Below are positions 14,155 through 20,544 of a DNA stretch of 20,544 bases, one piece after another; the stretch's first letter is position 1, and the number at the start of each line of letters is the position of its first letter. The translations under genes and the position numbers were made by a program. Source of the DNA: DATJXG01 sp035500455 (lineage in GTDB: Bacteria; Acidobacteriota; Terriglobia; Terriglobales; Acidobacteriaceae); contig DATJXG010000470.1 of assembly GCA_035500455.1 (NCBI GenBank), positions 1 through 20,544 on the forward strand. The letters are read 5' to 3'. The notes under the pieces were generated by a model that worked only from the letters and a program-made list of their open reading frames with translations, was not told where the DNA came from and made no database searches.

Positions 14155-14267
14155 GTCGTCAGTCCTCAGTCGTCAGTCTTCAGCCGCCAATTATCGTAAG
14201 TCGCCGGCCTTCAGCCACAGCGCGAGGGTCCCTGACGACTGAAGGCTGAGGACCGCCGACTGTCACG
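14155..14267. repeat. Inverted heptamer arrays (CAGTCNT family)
   Basis: Left array, period 7: GTCGTCA, GTCCTCA, GTCGTCA, GTCTTCA, GCCGCCA (14155-14189), with further units GTCGCCG and GCCTTCA (14200-14213). Right array in opposite orientation: TGACGAC, TGAAGGC, TGAGGAC, CGCCGAC (14233-14260). The arms can pair to form a long imperfect hairpin just after the prfB stop codon. No T-tract follows, so a terminator role is only possible. Confidence 0.7.
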
Positions 14268-14318
14268 TTCCTTCGGTAACCTTCCCATCCCCCTTGCCTC
14301 TGCGTAATCCTGTGATAA

Positions 14319-14336
14319 GGCAGGGAGTTCCCTGCC
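14319..14336. promoter_or_regulatory. Perfect 8-bp palindrome 10 nt before a start codon
   Basis: GGCAGGGA, a GT spacer, then TCCCTGCC: a perfect inverted repeat ending 10 nt before the ATG at 14347. It contains the only purine-rich stretch (AGGGAG) near this start. It could be an operator or an mRNA hairpin that hides the ribosome site; nothing in the sequence decides between them. Confidence 0.4.
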
Positions 14337-14346
14337 CAAAATTGTT

Positions 14347-15534
14347 ATGACGCGAATGATTGATCTGCTCCGCGAGTCGGCAGTGCCGTCGAACCTGATG
14401 CAGTCGGCTGCGAAGGGGGCGCTGGCGGTGCCGATCGAGGAGACGATCGAAATTCTGGTGTACCTGGCGACCCAGAACCCGGTCTTTGGCGAGCAGGCGC
14501 GGCTCACGCTGGCGGGCTGGGATGAGGCCTCGGCGCGCGAAGCGGCGTCGAATCTGTATACGGCTAAAGAGGTTCTGGACTACATGATTGCGCCGCAGAA
14601 CCTGAGGCCGTCGCTGCTGCCGGCATTGCTGGAGAACCCTGCGGTCCGGGAAGAGGCTATCGTCGAACTCGTGGCTGGTTGCACTCGCGATGTCCTGTTG
14701 CCAGCTCTGGCAAGCCGGCGGGTGGGCGGCTCAGCCGTGATTTTGCATTCCTTGCTCTCGAATCCGGCGTTGACCGGCAGAGAGGCGCAAGCGGTACGGA
14801 TGAAGCTCGCCATTGTTCAGGCGCCCAGAGAGGCGGACTCGGGCGAGGAAGTCCTGCCGCTGCCCGAGGCCGAGCCAGCGGAGCCGGAGGCGGTATTCGA
14901 CGAGGAAGTAAACGCCTATCTGGCGGCGCATGCCGCAGAGCTGGCAGCGGAGGGCGACCGGCCCTTCCAGCCCATTGGCGGCTTCTACGATGAGTTCGAT
15001 TATGAGCCGGAAGAGCCGCTGGCTGCGGCCGCAGCCGCAGCCGCCGAGCGCGCCGGGACGGGGCCAAAGAAATCGGGCAAGAAAACCGGGCCGGCGGGCG
15101 TGGAGCGCGGCAGCGCGCTGCAGAAGATCTCCAAGCTGGACGTCAAAGGGCGAATCCAGCTGGCTATGAAGGGTAACAAGGAAGAACGCTCCATCCTAGT
15201 ACGCGACGGCACCAAGCTGGTGGCGACGGCGGTGCTGGAGTCGCCCAAGATTACCGACGGCGAAGTGGAGAAGTTCGCTGCCCAGAAAAACGTGCTGGAG
15301 GCGGTGCTGCGCGCCATCCCCATGAAACGCCGCTTCGCGAAGCATTATCCGATTGTGCGCAATCTGGTGTTCAACCCGCGCACGCCGCTGGATGTATCGC
15401 TCGGACTAATGAAGAACATCCTCGCCCACGACCTCAAGAACCTCTCCGGCAACAAGGAGGTTTCCGAGACCGTCCGCAAGCTCGCCCTTAAGATGTTCAA
15501 GCAGAAGATGGATATCGGGAAGAAAGACATTTAA
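14347..15534 (+). CDS. Conserved hypothetical protein with alpha-solenoid-like repeats
   Basis: 395 residues, no enzyme motif. The N-terminal (1-160) and C-terminal (255-395) parts are helical and share a recurring turn: ATQNPVF (41), LLENPAV (94), LLSNPALT (136), VLESPKIT (296) and LVFNPRTP (340), a hydrophobic stretch ending in (N/S)-P followed by a new helix. This is the look of leucine-rich-variant/HEAT-like solenoids, which bind protein or nucleic acid. Between them is an acidic, Pro/Ala-rich linker (about 160-250) with an eight-Ala run (226-233) and a Lys-rich patch. The C-terminal half resembles uncharacterised proteins I recall from Acidobacteria and Myxobacteria. There is no signal peptide, so it is probably cytosolic. 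The start could be the ATG at 14347 or three codons later. The gene converges with hpf; the spacer carries heptamer repeats. Confidence 0.8.
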   Translation: MTRMIDLLRESAVPSNLMQSAAKGALAVPIEETIEILVYLATQNPVFGEQARLTLAGWDEASAREAASNLYTAKEVLDYMIAPQNLRPSLLPALLENPAVREEAIVELVAGCTRDVLLPALASRRVGGSAVILHSLLSNPALTGREAQAVRMKLAIVQAPREADSGEEVLPLPEAEPAEPEAVFDEEVNAYLAAHAAELAAEGDRPFQPIGGFYDEFDYEPEEPLAAAAAAAAERAGTGPKKSGKKTGPAGVERGSALQKISKLDVKGRIQLAMKGNKEERSILVRDGTKLVATAVLESPKITDGEVEKFAAQKNVLEAVLRAIPMKRRFAKHYPIVRNLVFNPRTPLDVSLGLMKNILAHDLKNLSGNKEVSETVRKLALKMFKQKMDIGKKDI

Positions 15535-15535
15535 A

Positions 15536-15621
15536 GGTCGTCAGCAGGTGTAGTTCGCTGATTCTTCAAAGCGGCGCAACCCATCAACGGGATGCTGAAG
15601 ACCGACGACTGACGACTGCTA
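15536..15621. repeat. Heptamer repeats in the convergent spacer, ending at the hpf stop codon
   Basis: GTCGTCAG (15537-15544) is perfectly complementary to CTGACGAC (15609-15616). The right side is an array with period 7: GCTGAAG, ACCGACG, ACTGACG, ACTGCTA (15594-15621), whose last three bases are the hpf stop codon on the minus strand. The left part begins 2 bp after the stop of the plus-strand gene. Confidence 0.6.
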
Positions 15622-16218
15622 CGGAGCTTCGATCAGTTCCATCTTGCCGTCGCGGGTGCGGTGCAGGACCATCACTTTGCCCTTGGGATCGCGGAAAACG
15701 AAGACGTCGCGATCGCGGAAGTGGGCTTCCTTGATGGCTTCCTCCAGGGTCATGGGGCGCAGAGCCACCGAATCCGACGAACGCACCAGGTGAACGTCGG
15801 TGGTTTTGGCTACGGCAGGGAACTTGTGGACCAGGACCGGGACGGCGGTCTTCTCGGTCTTGCCAACCACCGTTTGCGTTTCCTCGGCCGGTGCGGGAGC
15901 TTCACCATTCCATTTCAGGTGGGGCTTGCGTTTCTTGGTGCGCCAGCGCGTCTTGTATTTGATGGCCTGCTTTTCCAGGTGTTCGAGGGCCTCGCCGATA
16001 GCGGAGAGCATGTCGTGACCCTGCGCCAGCCCCACAATCGGGCCATTGCGCGGGGTGATGGTGATCTCCGCCTTGTGGCGGCGCTTTTCGGTGGTGAGGA
16101 TCACCTTGGTCTCGAACTTGTCGCCCAGGATTTTGCGTACTTTGATGAGGCCGGTTTCCACTTCCTTGCGAATGGCGGGAGTGATTTCGAACTGGCGGCC
16201 GGTGTATTCGACGTTCAT
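15619..16218 (-). CDS. hpf: Ribosome hibernation promoting factor, long form
   Basis: Binds the 30S decoding region of idle ribosomes and, in the long form, joins two 70S into inactive 100S dimers. The N-terminal S30AE domain (1-100) starts MNVEYTGRQFEITPAIRKEV and includes KVILTTEKRRHKAEITITPRNG (38-59), DMLSAIGEALEHLEKQAIKYK (69-89) and the basic RWRTKKRKPH tail. A Pro/Ala linker (about 105-140) leads to the C-terminal dimerisation domain (143-195, VRSSDSVALRPMTLEEAIKE...DVFVFRD...KVMVLHR.RDGKMELIE). Its 199 residues are standard for long HPF. The start at 16216-16218 has AGAGG 7 nt upstream, and this ribosome site lies in a heptamer repeat. The gene follows rpoN at 313 bp, an unusually wide gap for this cluster, so it probably has its own promoter. 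Confidence 0.94.
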   Translation of the reverse strand: MNVEYTGRQFEITPAIRKEVETGLIKVRKILGDKFETKVILTTEKRRHKAEITITPRNGPIVGLAQGHDMLSAIGEALEHLEKQAIKYKTRWRTKKRKPHLKWNGEAPAPAEETQTVVGKTEKTAVPVLVHKFPAVAKTTDVHLVRSSDSVALRPMTLEEAIKEAHFRDRDVFVFRDPKGKVMVLHRTRDGKMELIEAP

Positions 16219-16221
16219 GGG

Positions 16222-16282
16222 TTAGCCTCTAGCTGCTAGCTCTTAGCGCTCTTAGCTCTGCTCTTAGCTTCTAGCTTAGTCT
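16222..16282. repeat. Heptamer array (TAGCTCT family) upstream of hpf
   Basis: Repeated TAGCCTC, TAGCTGC, TAGCTCT, TAGCGCTCT, TAGCTCTGCTCT, TAGCTTC: mostly a 7-bp period with a few 2- or 5-nt insertions. The end next to hpf provides its AGAGG ribosome site on the minus strand. It is the same family as the arrays at 18361-18394 and 18412-18452. Confidence 0.65.
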
Positions 16283-16368
16283 CTTGCTTCCCCCGCTGCC
16301 TTCCTTCGCTAGACGGCTGTAATTTGTATCGCGGATTGCCGCATCTTTCATGAGCGACCCTCCCCCAC

Positions 16369-16452
16369 TTGTCATTCCCAGCGAAGCGAGGAATCTGCAA
16401 TTGTTCGTACTCCGAAGAAACTACAGATTCCTCGCTTCGCTCGGAATGACAA
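16369..16452. repeat. GAGCGAAGCGAGG palindromic repeat
   Basis: The 29-bp arm at 16369-16397 (core GCGAAGCGAGGAATCTG) is complementary to 16424-16452 at 28 of 29 positions, with a 26-nt loop. Its arms match the degraded copy at 1320-1408. Its translations (PSEARNL, FLASLGM) are peptides I recall from repeat-derived false ORFs in acidobacterial genomes. It encodes no transposase; it looks like a non-autonomous intergenic element. Confidence 0.8.
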
Positions 16453-16531
16453 ATCGGGGAGCTGGAATGGCGAAGCTTGCGGTGAATACGTCCACACGGT
16501 CCACCTCTCCTGAGCGTCCCGAAAGCGCCGA

Positions 16532-18361
16532 TTACTTCTTCACCCGGCGCTGATGCGTGCTGGGAATCTTCATATCTTCGCGGTATTTGGCCACGGTGCG
16601 GCGTGTGACTTGAATGCCTTGCGACTGCAGAATGCGGGTGATTTGTTCATCGGTGAGCGGGCGGCTTGGATCTTCTTCTTCGATGAGCTTTTTGACGCGG
16701 CGTTTCAGGATCAGCAGCGAGGTGTTCCCGCCTTCCGGGCCCTGTACGCTTTCGCTGAAGAAGTAGCGCAGCTCGAACACGCCTTGCGGCGTGTGGGCAT
16801 ACTTGTTGGAGACGGCGCGGCTTACGGTCGAGGGATGCACGCCGATTTCCTCGGCAACTTCCTTGATCATCATGGGCTTGAGATGGTCGATGCCGCGTTC
16901 CAGGAACTCCTCCTGGCGGGTGACCACTGAGTAGCAGACTTTGGTGATGGTCTGCTTGCGCTGCTCGATGTTCTTGATGAGTTGGATAGCGCTCTTGTAG
17001 CGCTCTTTCACATAGTTGCGGGTGTCTTTGTCGTTGCCGTCGCGCACCATGAGGCGCTTGTAGGCGGGATTGAGACGAAGCTGGGGAAGATCGTCTTCAT
17101 TCATCAGCACCAGCCACTCGTCGCCGTGCTTTACGAAGGCGACATCGGGCTCAATCAGCCGCGGCGGCACGGTGTTGTAGCGCAGGCCAGGACGGGGATC
17201 GAGGGTGCGGATGTATTCCAGCGCCTGCTGCACGATCTCGATGGGCCGGCCGATGGCTTTGGCAATTTCTTTGAATTGCTTGTTCTGCACCGCGCGCAGG
17301 TGCTGATCGACGAGCGCGATGGCATCGTGCAAAAGCTGGGCGGTGGCTTCGCCGTTGCCATTTCTGGCTTCCTGCAACTGCCGCTGGTGAAAGCGCAGCT
17401 GGCAGAGCAGGCACTCGCGCAGATCGCGGCAGGCCACGCCGGGAGGGTCCATCTCCTGCACCAGCTGCAGCGCTTCCTGCAATTCGGCGGCGTTGTAACT
17501 GGGCTTGAAGGGAGGCGGAACCGGTTTCGCCGGGACGGGGCTTGCAGCCGGAACGGCAGGCGTGGTAGCGGGCTGGCTCACAGCCGCGGTCTCGGCCTCG
17601 GCGTGGATCCAGGCAGAGGAATTGCCGTTCAGGCCAGGATCGAATGCGGCATCCGTACCAGCCCCATCGGCTGCCTCGGGGTCCTCGACACCGGCGAGGC
17701 CCGAATCCAGACTCGAATCCAGAGTCGAACCCAAGTCCGAATCTAGGCTCGAACCTAAACCCAGGGCTGCGGCCTCCTTGACGACCTTTTCTTCAATGGC
17801 GGCCTCGGCTTCCGGCGGCGCGGGAGCGATCACTCCCAGCAATTCGTCGTCGCTGGCGATGAGGTAGCCTTCTTCGTTCAGGTTGCCGATAATGATTTCG
17901 GCGGCCTGTCGAACTGCGGAACTCACCGGCAGCGAACCCAGTTGCCACATCAGGTGGTCAGTGAGATTGCCGGGCTTGGAGAGGAAATTCTCGAACGAAG
18001 GCCGCTCGATCTCCTCCATCTCGCGCGAACTACGAAAGCCGGGGTCAAGATACTCCTGGAAAAACGAACCGAAATCGATCTCTTCGAAGGGGTCTTTCTT
18101 TTCTTCGGCGGGGGCGGGGGCAACTTCTTCAGCGGCGGCGCTGGCGCGGTCGCGCTCTTCTTCCTTGCGGCCCACGTCGTCGATGAGCGGAATCGAATCC
18201 TCAAGTTCTTCGAGGACCGGGTTCTCCACCATCTCGGTGTTGATCATGTCCTTGAGTTCGAGCTTGTTAAGCGCCAGGACGCTGACCATCTGCACCAGGC
18301 CCGGGGTAAGGATCTGGCGCTGCGAGACTTTCAGGTGGAGTTTGGGTTGAAGTAAAACCAT
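16532..18361 (-). CDS. rpoN: RNA polymerase sigma-54 factor with a long low-complexity insertion
   Basis: Sigma-54 directs RNA polymerase to -24/-12 promoters that need an AAA+ activator. Region I (the activator-interacting domain, residues 1-55) has QRQILTPGLVQMVSVLALNK-type sequence and ENPVLEE. An acidic region II (55-125) follows. The core-binding domain is split by an insertion at about 178-290 and resumes with ELQEALQLVQEMDPPGVACRDLRECL. The C-terminal part has the helix-turn-helix KEVAEEIGVHPSTVSRAVSNKY and the RpoN box RRTVAKYRED (587-596), which reads the -24 element. At 609 residues it is some 120 longer than usual. The insertion contains five 12-bp tandem units (17702-17761) and a Pro/Ala-rich tract. 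The start at 18361 gives a canonical N-terminus, but no good ribosome site is seen there, only heptamer repeat. Confidence 0.95.
   Translation of the reverse strand: MVLLQPKLHLKVSQRQILTPGLVQMVSVLALNKLELKDMINTEMVENPVLEELEDSIPLIDDVGRKEEERDRASAAAEEVAPAPAEEKKDPFEEIDFGSFFQEYLDPGFRSSREMEEIERPSFENFLSKPGNLTDHLMWQLGSLPVSSAVRQAAEIIIGNLNEEGYLIASDDELLGVIAPAPPEAEAAIEEKVVKEAAALGLGSSLDSDLGSTLDSSLDSGLAGVEDPEAADGAGTDAAFDPGLNGNSSAWIHAEAETAAVSQPATTPAVPAASPVPAKPVPPPFKPSYNAAELQEALQLVQEMDPPGVACRDLRECLLCQLRFHQRQLQEARNGNGEATAQLLHDAIALVDQHLRAVQNKQFKEIAKAIGRPIEIVQQALEYIRTLDPRPGLRYNTVPPRLIEPDVAFVKHGDEWLVLMNEDDLPQLRLNPAYKRLMVRDGNDKDTRNYVKERYKSAIQLIKNIEQRKQTITKVCYSVVTRQEEFLERGIDHLKPMMIKEVAEEIGVHPSTVSRAVSNKYAHTPQGVFELRYFFSESVQGPEGGNTSLLILKRRVKKLIEEEDPSRPLTDEQITRILQSQGIQVTRRTVAKYREDMKIPSTHQRRVKK
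17702..17761. repeat. 12-bp tandem repeat x5 inside rpoN
   Basis: The units CGAATCCAGACT, CGAATCCAGAGT, CGAACCCAAGTC, CGAATCTAGGCT and CGAACCTAAACC are contiguous. In the rpoN frame they give a tetrapeptide repeat of the (G/S/D/T)-L-(D/G)-S kind (about residues 201-221). The period is a multiple of three, so copy number can vary without breaking sigma-54. Confidence 0.85.
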
Positions 18362-18394
18362 AGCTCTTAGCTTTTGGCTCTTAGCCTTTAGCCC
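18361..18394. repeat. Heptamer array (TAGCTCT family) touching the rpoN start codon
   Basis: TAGCTCT, TAGCTTTT, GGCTCT, TAGCCTTT, AGCCC: a slightly irregular 7-bp period beginning on the first base of the rpoN ATG (minus strand). It forms an inverted pair with the array at 18412-18452. Confidence 0.65.
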
Positions 18395-18411
18395 ATGCTG
18401 CGCGTTGCCCG

Positions 18412-18452
18412 TAAGAACTCTAGCTAAGAGCTAGGAGCTAATAGCTAAAAGC
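18412..18452. repeat. Heptamer array (TAGCTCT family, inverted) next to the lptB stop codon
   Basis: TAAGAAC, TCTAGC, TAAGAGC, TAGGAGC, TAATAGC, TAAAAGC: 7-bp period, opposite in orientation to 18361-18394. With it, the array could fold the lptB-rpoN spacer of the transcript into a hairpin with a 17-nt loop. It ends 5 bp before the lptB stop codon (18458-18460). Confidence 0.65.
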
Positions 18453-18457
18453 TTCTT

Positions 18458-19186
18458 CTAAACCAACGAAAAACTCTCCCCCAGATACACCCTCCTCACT
18501 TCGGGATCTGTGCCCAACTGCTCGGGCGTGCCCTGGCGGAAGATGCGTCCTTCGTTAATGATGTAGGCCCGGTCGGTAACCGACAGGGTTTCGCGGACGT
18601 TGTGGTCCGTGATCAGCACCCCGATGCCGCTGGCTTTCAGATCATTAATGATCTTCTGCAAGTCCAGCACGGCAATGGGGTCAATTCCGGAGAACGGCTC
18701 GTCCAGCAAAATGAATGCCGGACTTATGCACAAGGCGCGGGCGATTTCCACCCTCCGCCGCTCGCCTCCGGACAAGGCATACCCCCGGTTCTGGCGAATG
18801 TGCTCCAGCCCCAACTGGTCGATGAGCGCTTCCATCTTCTCGCGCCGTTCGTGCCAGGATATGGGCTGGGCTTCCAGCACCGCCAGAACGTTTTCCTCCA
18901 CAGTAAGTTTGCGGAAAACGGACGCTTCTTGTGGGAGATAGCTGATGCCGTACTGGCGGGCCCGCAAATACATGGGCACGTCCGTGATGTCTTCGCCATC
19001 GAGCAAAATCCGGCCCGTATCGGGGGGGATCAGACCGACGATGGCATAGAAGGTGGTGGTCTTGCCGGCGCCATTAGGTCCAAGCAAGCCAACAACTTCC
19101 CCCTGCCCTACGTGCAGGGTCACACCATTTACAACCCGGCGTCCCCGGTATGATTTGCCGATTTCATCGGTGGCCAGCGTACGCAT
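18458..19186 (-). CDS. lptB: LPS export ABC transporter ATP-binding protein LptB
   Basis: Cytoplasmic ATPase that, with LptF/LptG, extracts lipopolysaccharide from the inner membrane and pushes it along the LptC/LptA bridge. Walker A GPNGAGKTTT (36-45), the Q-loop ISYLPQEASVFRKLTVEENV (81-100, the LptB-type sequence), signature LSGGERRRVEIARAL (138-152), Walker B AFILLDEPFSGIDPIAV (157-173) and the switch His in LITDHNVRET (191-200) are all present. 'LPQEASVFRKLTVEEN' and 'SGIDPIAV' are characteristic of LptB among ABC ATPases. Its 242 residues are the normal length. The ATG at 19184-19186 directly follows the TAA of the upstream lptC/A-like gene (TAAATG), so the two are cotranscribed and probably translationally coupled. 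rpoN follows after 96 bp of heptamer repeats. Confidence 0.96.
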   Translation of the reverse strand: MRTLATDEIGKSYRGRRVVNGVTLHVGQGEVVGLLGPNGAGKTTTFYAIVGLIPPDTGRILLDGEDITDVPMYLRARQYGISYLPQEASVFRKLTVEENVLAVLEAQPISWHERREKMEALIDQLGLEHIRQNRGYALSGGERRRVEIARALCISPAFILLDEPFSGIDPIAVLDLQKIINDLKASGIGVLITDHNVRETLSVTDRAYIINEGRIFRQGTPEQLGTDPEVRRVYLGESFSLV

Positions 19187-20544
19187 TTATCGTGCCACTC
19201 GTATTTGGGTAACTGCTGGGTTTAGGGTGTTTCCGTCAACCAGCACCCTATCATCGCGTCTAAAGAAAGTCAACGAAACCCCGGTAATCTTGCCACGTTC
19301 GGCATCAAAAATGCTAGGCGGTCCACCGCTCAGGACGAACTGGTCGCTGGCCGCGGTGTAAACAAGCTGGTCGCCGGTGGCCCGGCGGTTGGGCTCGGTG
19401 AGGACAACGTTGCCTTCGGCGATGATGCGGTCGACTTTGCCCATTCCCGCAACCGGTTCGGTGCCAGCCGCTTGCCCCTGGGACAACAGGAAGACGTCGG
19501 CCTGGGACGCGGTGATGGTGGCATCGCCGCTTTTGGCGACGATGTCGCCGGCGAAGTGCACTTGGCGTTCAGAATCGACGTATGTTAGCCGGGTGGCGGT
19601 GATGGTGACGGGCGTGGGGGCATTTTTGGCGGCCGGCGCTTTGGCTCCAGTCTTTGCCGGCTGCAGAAGCACGGTCGAAACCGGCAGATCGGCGGAGCCG
19701 GCAGCCACAACCGAGCGCCGCTTGCGGTCGAAGTCGATGGTGGGGGCCTGGATGATGTTGGCCCCCTGCCAGAGGCGGCAGCCTCCGCTGTAGTGGACGA
19801 TCCCGGCGGCGCGGTCGGAAGTCATCGTCTTCGCCGTCACATGCACCGGGTCGGAGGACGCAAGAAGCGCGCCATCGGGCTGCGGTTTGAGGTCGGTGAA
19901 GGTGGTTTTGACGCTGCCTTCCGCGAGAGCGTTTCCGGTGGCGCGGTTCAGCTGCAGAGCGTCGGCGGTGGTGGTACCGCCCCCATCCACGACGCGGGGA
20001 GAACCGGTAAGCACCAGCAACTGATCGGCTACCGTGTAACGGGCACGGCCTCCCCAGGCCTTGGCGCTTCCGTCATCGTAGGCCACATTGCCCTGCTGCA
20101 TGATCGATTCAACCTGGCGGTTGCTGAAGGCGACCTCCACCATGTCGCTGCTGCTGGTGCGCTCCGGCCGGCCGGGCGCGGTGTTGACGATGCGGGCTTG
20201 CGGGGAACCGCGAAGCGCGGCCAGCCCGCCCTGGGGGTCAAAGCGGGCGTCAAAGTGATCGGCGCTGACTGCGGTTTGGGATTTCGCCTCCGACTGCCCG
20301 GGGTTTTCGCCGTCGATGGTGATCGTGGCCGGGCCGAGGGTTTCCGCTCGCTGAAGATGCTTCCCTGCGCCTACGAAAAATTCCGCTGCGCGGGCTGCGA
20401 CGGAAATATGTTGTGCCGGCTGTTTGTCCGCCTGCGACGTCTGCGCGCGTGGTTGCGGGGGCAACTGCTCCATCTTTACGCCACCCTCGAGGTGGACGCG
20501 GGTGAGCAGGTTCTTTCCCCGGAAATCGAGAGTGGCGCGATCAG
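19187..20544 (-). CDS. LptA/LptC-like LPS transport protein (OstA-type), 5' end outside window
   Basis: Periplasmic bridge or anchor protein that binds LPS between the inner and outer membrane. The frame is open to the right edge, so the ATG at 20471-20473 is probably internal: upstream codons read RGKNLLTRVHLEGGVKMEQ, a typical OstA-fold turn. About 451 residues are visible. The repeated beta-jellyroll pattern is plain: ARYTVADQLLVLTGSPRV, LQLNRATGNALAEGSVKT, TRLTYVDSERQVHFAGDIVA, RIIAEGNVVLTEPNRRATGD, LVYTAASDQFVLSGGP and RVLVDG. This repeats the strand pair 'Y....V.L.G...V' and 'G...A.G.V' more often than one LptA would, suggesting a fused LptC-LptA or multi-OstA protein. Stop TAA at 19187-19189 abuts the lptB start. 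The N-terminal anchor or signal lies outside the window. Confidence 0.85.
   Translation of the reverse strand, partial: DRATLDFRGKNLLTRVHLEGGVKMEQLPPQPRAQTSQADKQPAQHISVAARAAEFFVGAGKHLQRAETLGPATITIDGENPGQSEAKSQTAVSADHFDARFDPQGGLAALRGSPQARIVNTAPGRPERTSSSDMVEVAFSNRQVESIMQQGNVAYDDGSAKAWGGRARYTVADQLLVLTGSPRVVDGGGTTTADALQLNRATGNALAEGSVKTTFTDLKPQPDGALLASSDPVHVTAKTMTSDRAAGIVHYSGGCRLWQGANIIQAPTIDFDRKRRSVVAAGSADLPVSTVLLQPAKTGAKAPAAKNAPTPVTITATRLTYVDSERQVHFAGDIVAKSGDATITASQADVFLLSQGQAAGTEPVAGMGKVDRIIAEGNVVLTEPNRRATGDQLVYTAASDQFVLSGGPPSIFDAERGKITGVSLTFFRRDDRVLVDGNTLNPAVTQIRVAR

Larger units (their letters stand above)
16219..16531. other. 313-bp spacer between rpoN and hpf, filled with repeats
   Basis: From the hpf side it contains a TAGCTCT heptamer array (16222-16282), an unremarkable stretch (16283-16368), the GAGCGAAGCGAGG palindrome (16369-16452) and 79 bp with no recognisable signal. 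No RNA gene or sigma-54-type GG-N10-GC promoter was found on either strand. Confidence 0.5.

Noticed and set aside
14155..14267. CRISPR-like array
   Set aside because: Units are 7 bp with no spacers, degenerate, and no cas genes are present.
16465..16480. Sigma-54 promoter candidate TGGCGAAGCTTGC near rpoN
   Set aside because: The distance between GG and GC is 8 nt instead of the required 10.

Overview
The window looks like chromosomal DNA from a Gram-negative, GC-rich bacterium, most probably an acidobacterium (Acidobacteriota, Terriglobia/Koribacter-like). Three things point there. It has an LPS-export module next to rpoN and a long-form hibernation factor. Its proteins have the feel of that phylum (recognised from memory, not by search). 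Its spacers carry the short repeats, such as GAGCGAAGCGAGG and CAGTCGTCAGTC types, that I associate with acidobacterial genomes. I see no phage, integrase, transposase, CRISPR array, rRNA or tRNA.

Layout. Positions 1-142 hold the tail of a plus-strand gene. From 293 to about 7824 a run of minus-strand genes encodes, read from the right, a stand-alone DsbD alpha-like domain, a secreted redoxin, a YjbR-like protein, gamma-glutamyltranspeptidase, a TIM-barrel sugar phosphate isomerase-like protein, asparaginyl-tRNA synthetase and arginase. A plus-strand hypothetical gene (8196-8840) is followed by two minus-strand genes, a DsbA-like thiol oxidoreductase and a GatB/YqeY protein. Next come selB (plus), a hotdog thioesterase (minus) and prfB (plus). 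prfB is read through a programmed +1 frameshift at an internal UGA. A plus-strand conserved hypothetical with alpha-solenoid-like repeats (14347-15534) faces the last block, a minus-strand lptC/A-like gene (cut by the window edge), lptB, rpoN and hpf.

Functional themes. (1) Translation: AsnRS, SelB, RF2, YqeY and HPF. SelB and RF2, the two factors that compete for UGA, lie within 1 kb of each other. (2) Envelope thiol chemistry: three exported thioredoxin-fold or DsbD-type proteins within about 3.2 kb. (3) LPS transport plus sigma-54, in the order familiar from Proteobacteria (lptC/lptA-lptB-rpoN-hpf).

The strongest pattern that the genes do not explain is in the spacers. Nearly every intergenic gap carries degenerate short-period tandem arrays, with period 7 (consensus about YAGYYNT) or period 9 (about GCNGAGNNC or CGCAAAGAT). 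Many are arranged as inverted pairs, and many end exactly at stop or start codons. Two in-frame minisatellites also occur inside genes: 15-bp units in the ggt signal peptide and 12-bp units in a linker of rpoN. I did not find a convincing undescribed multi-gene system. The repeat architecture and the two orphan hypothetical genes are the most worthwhile leads.
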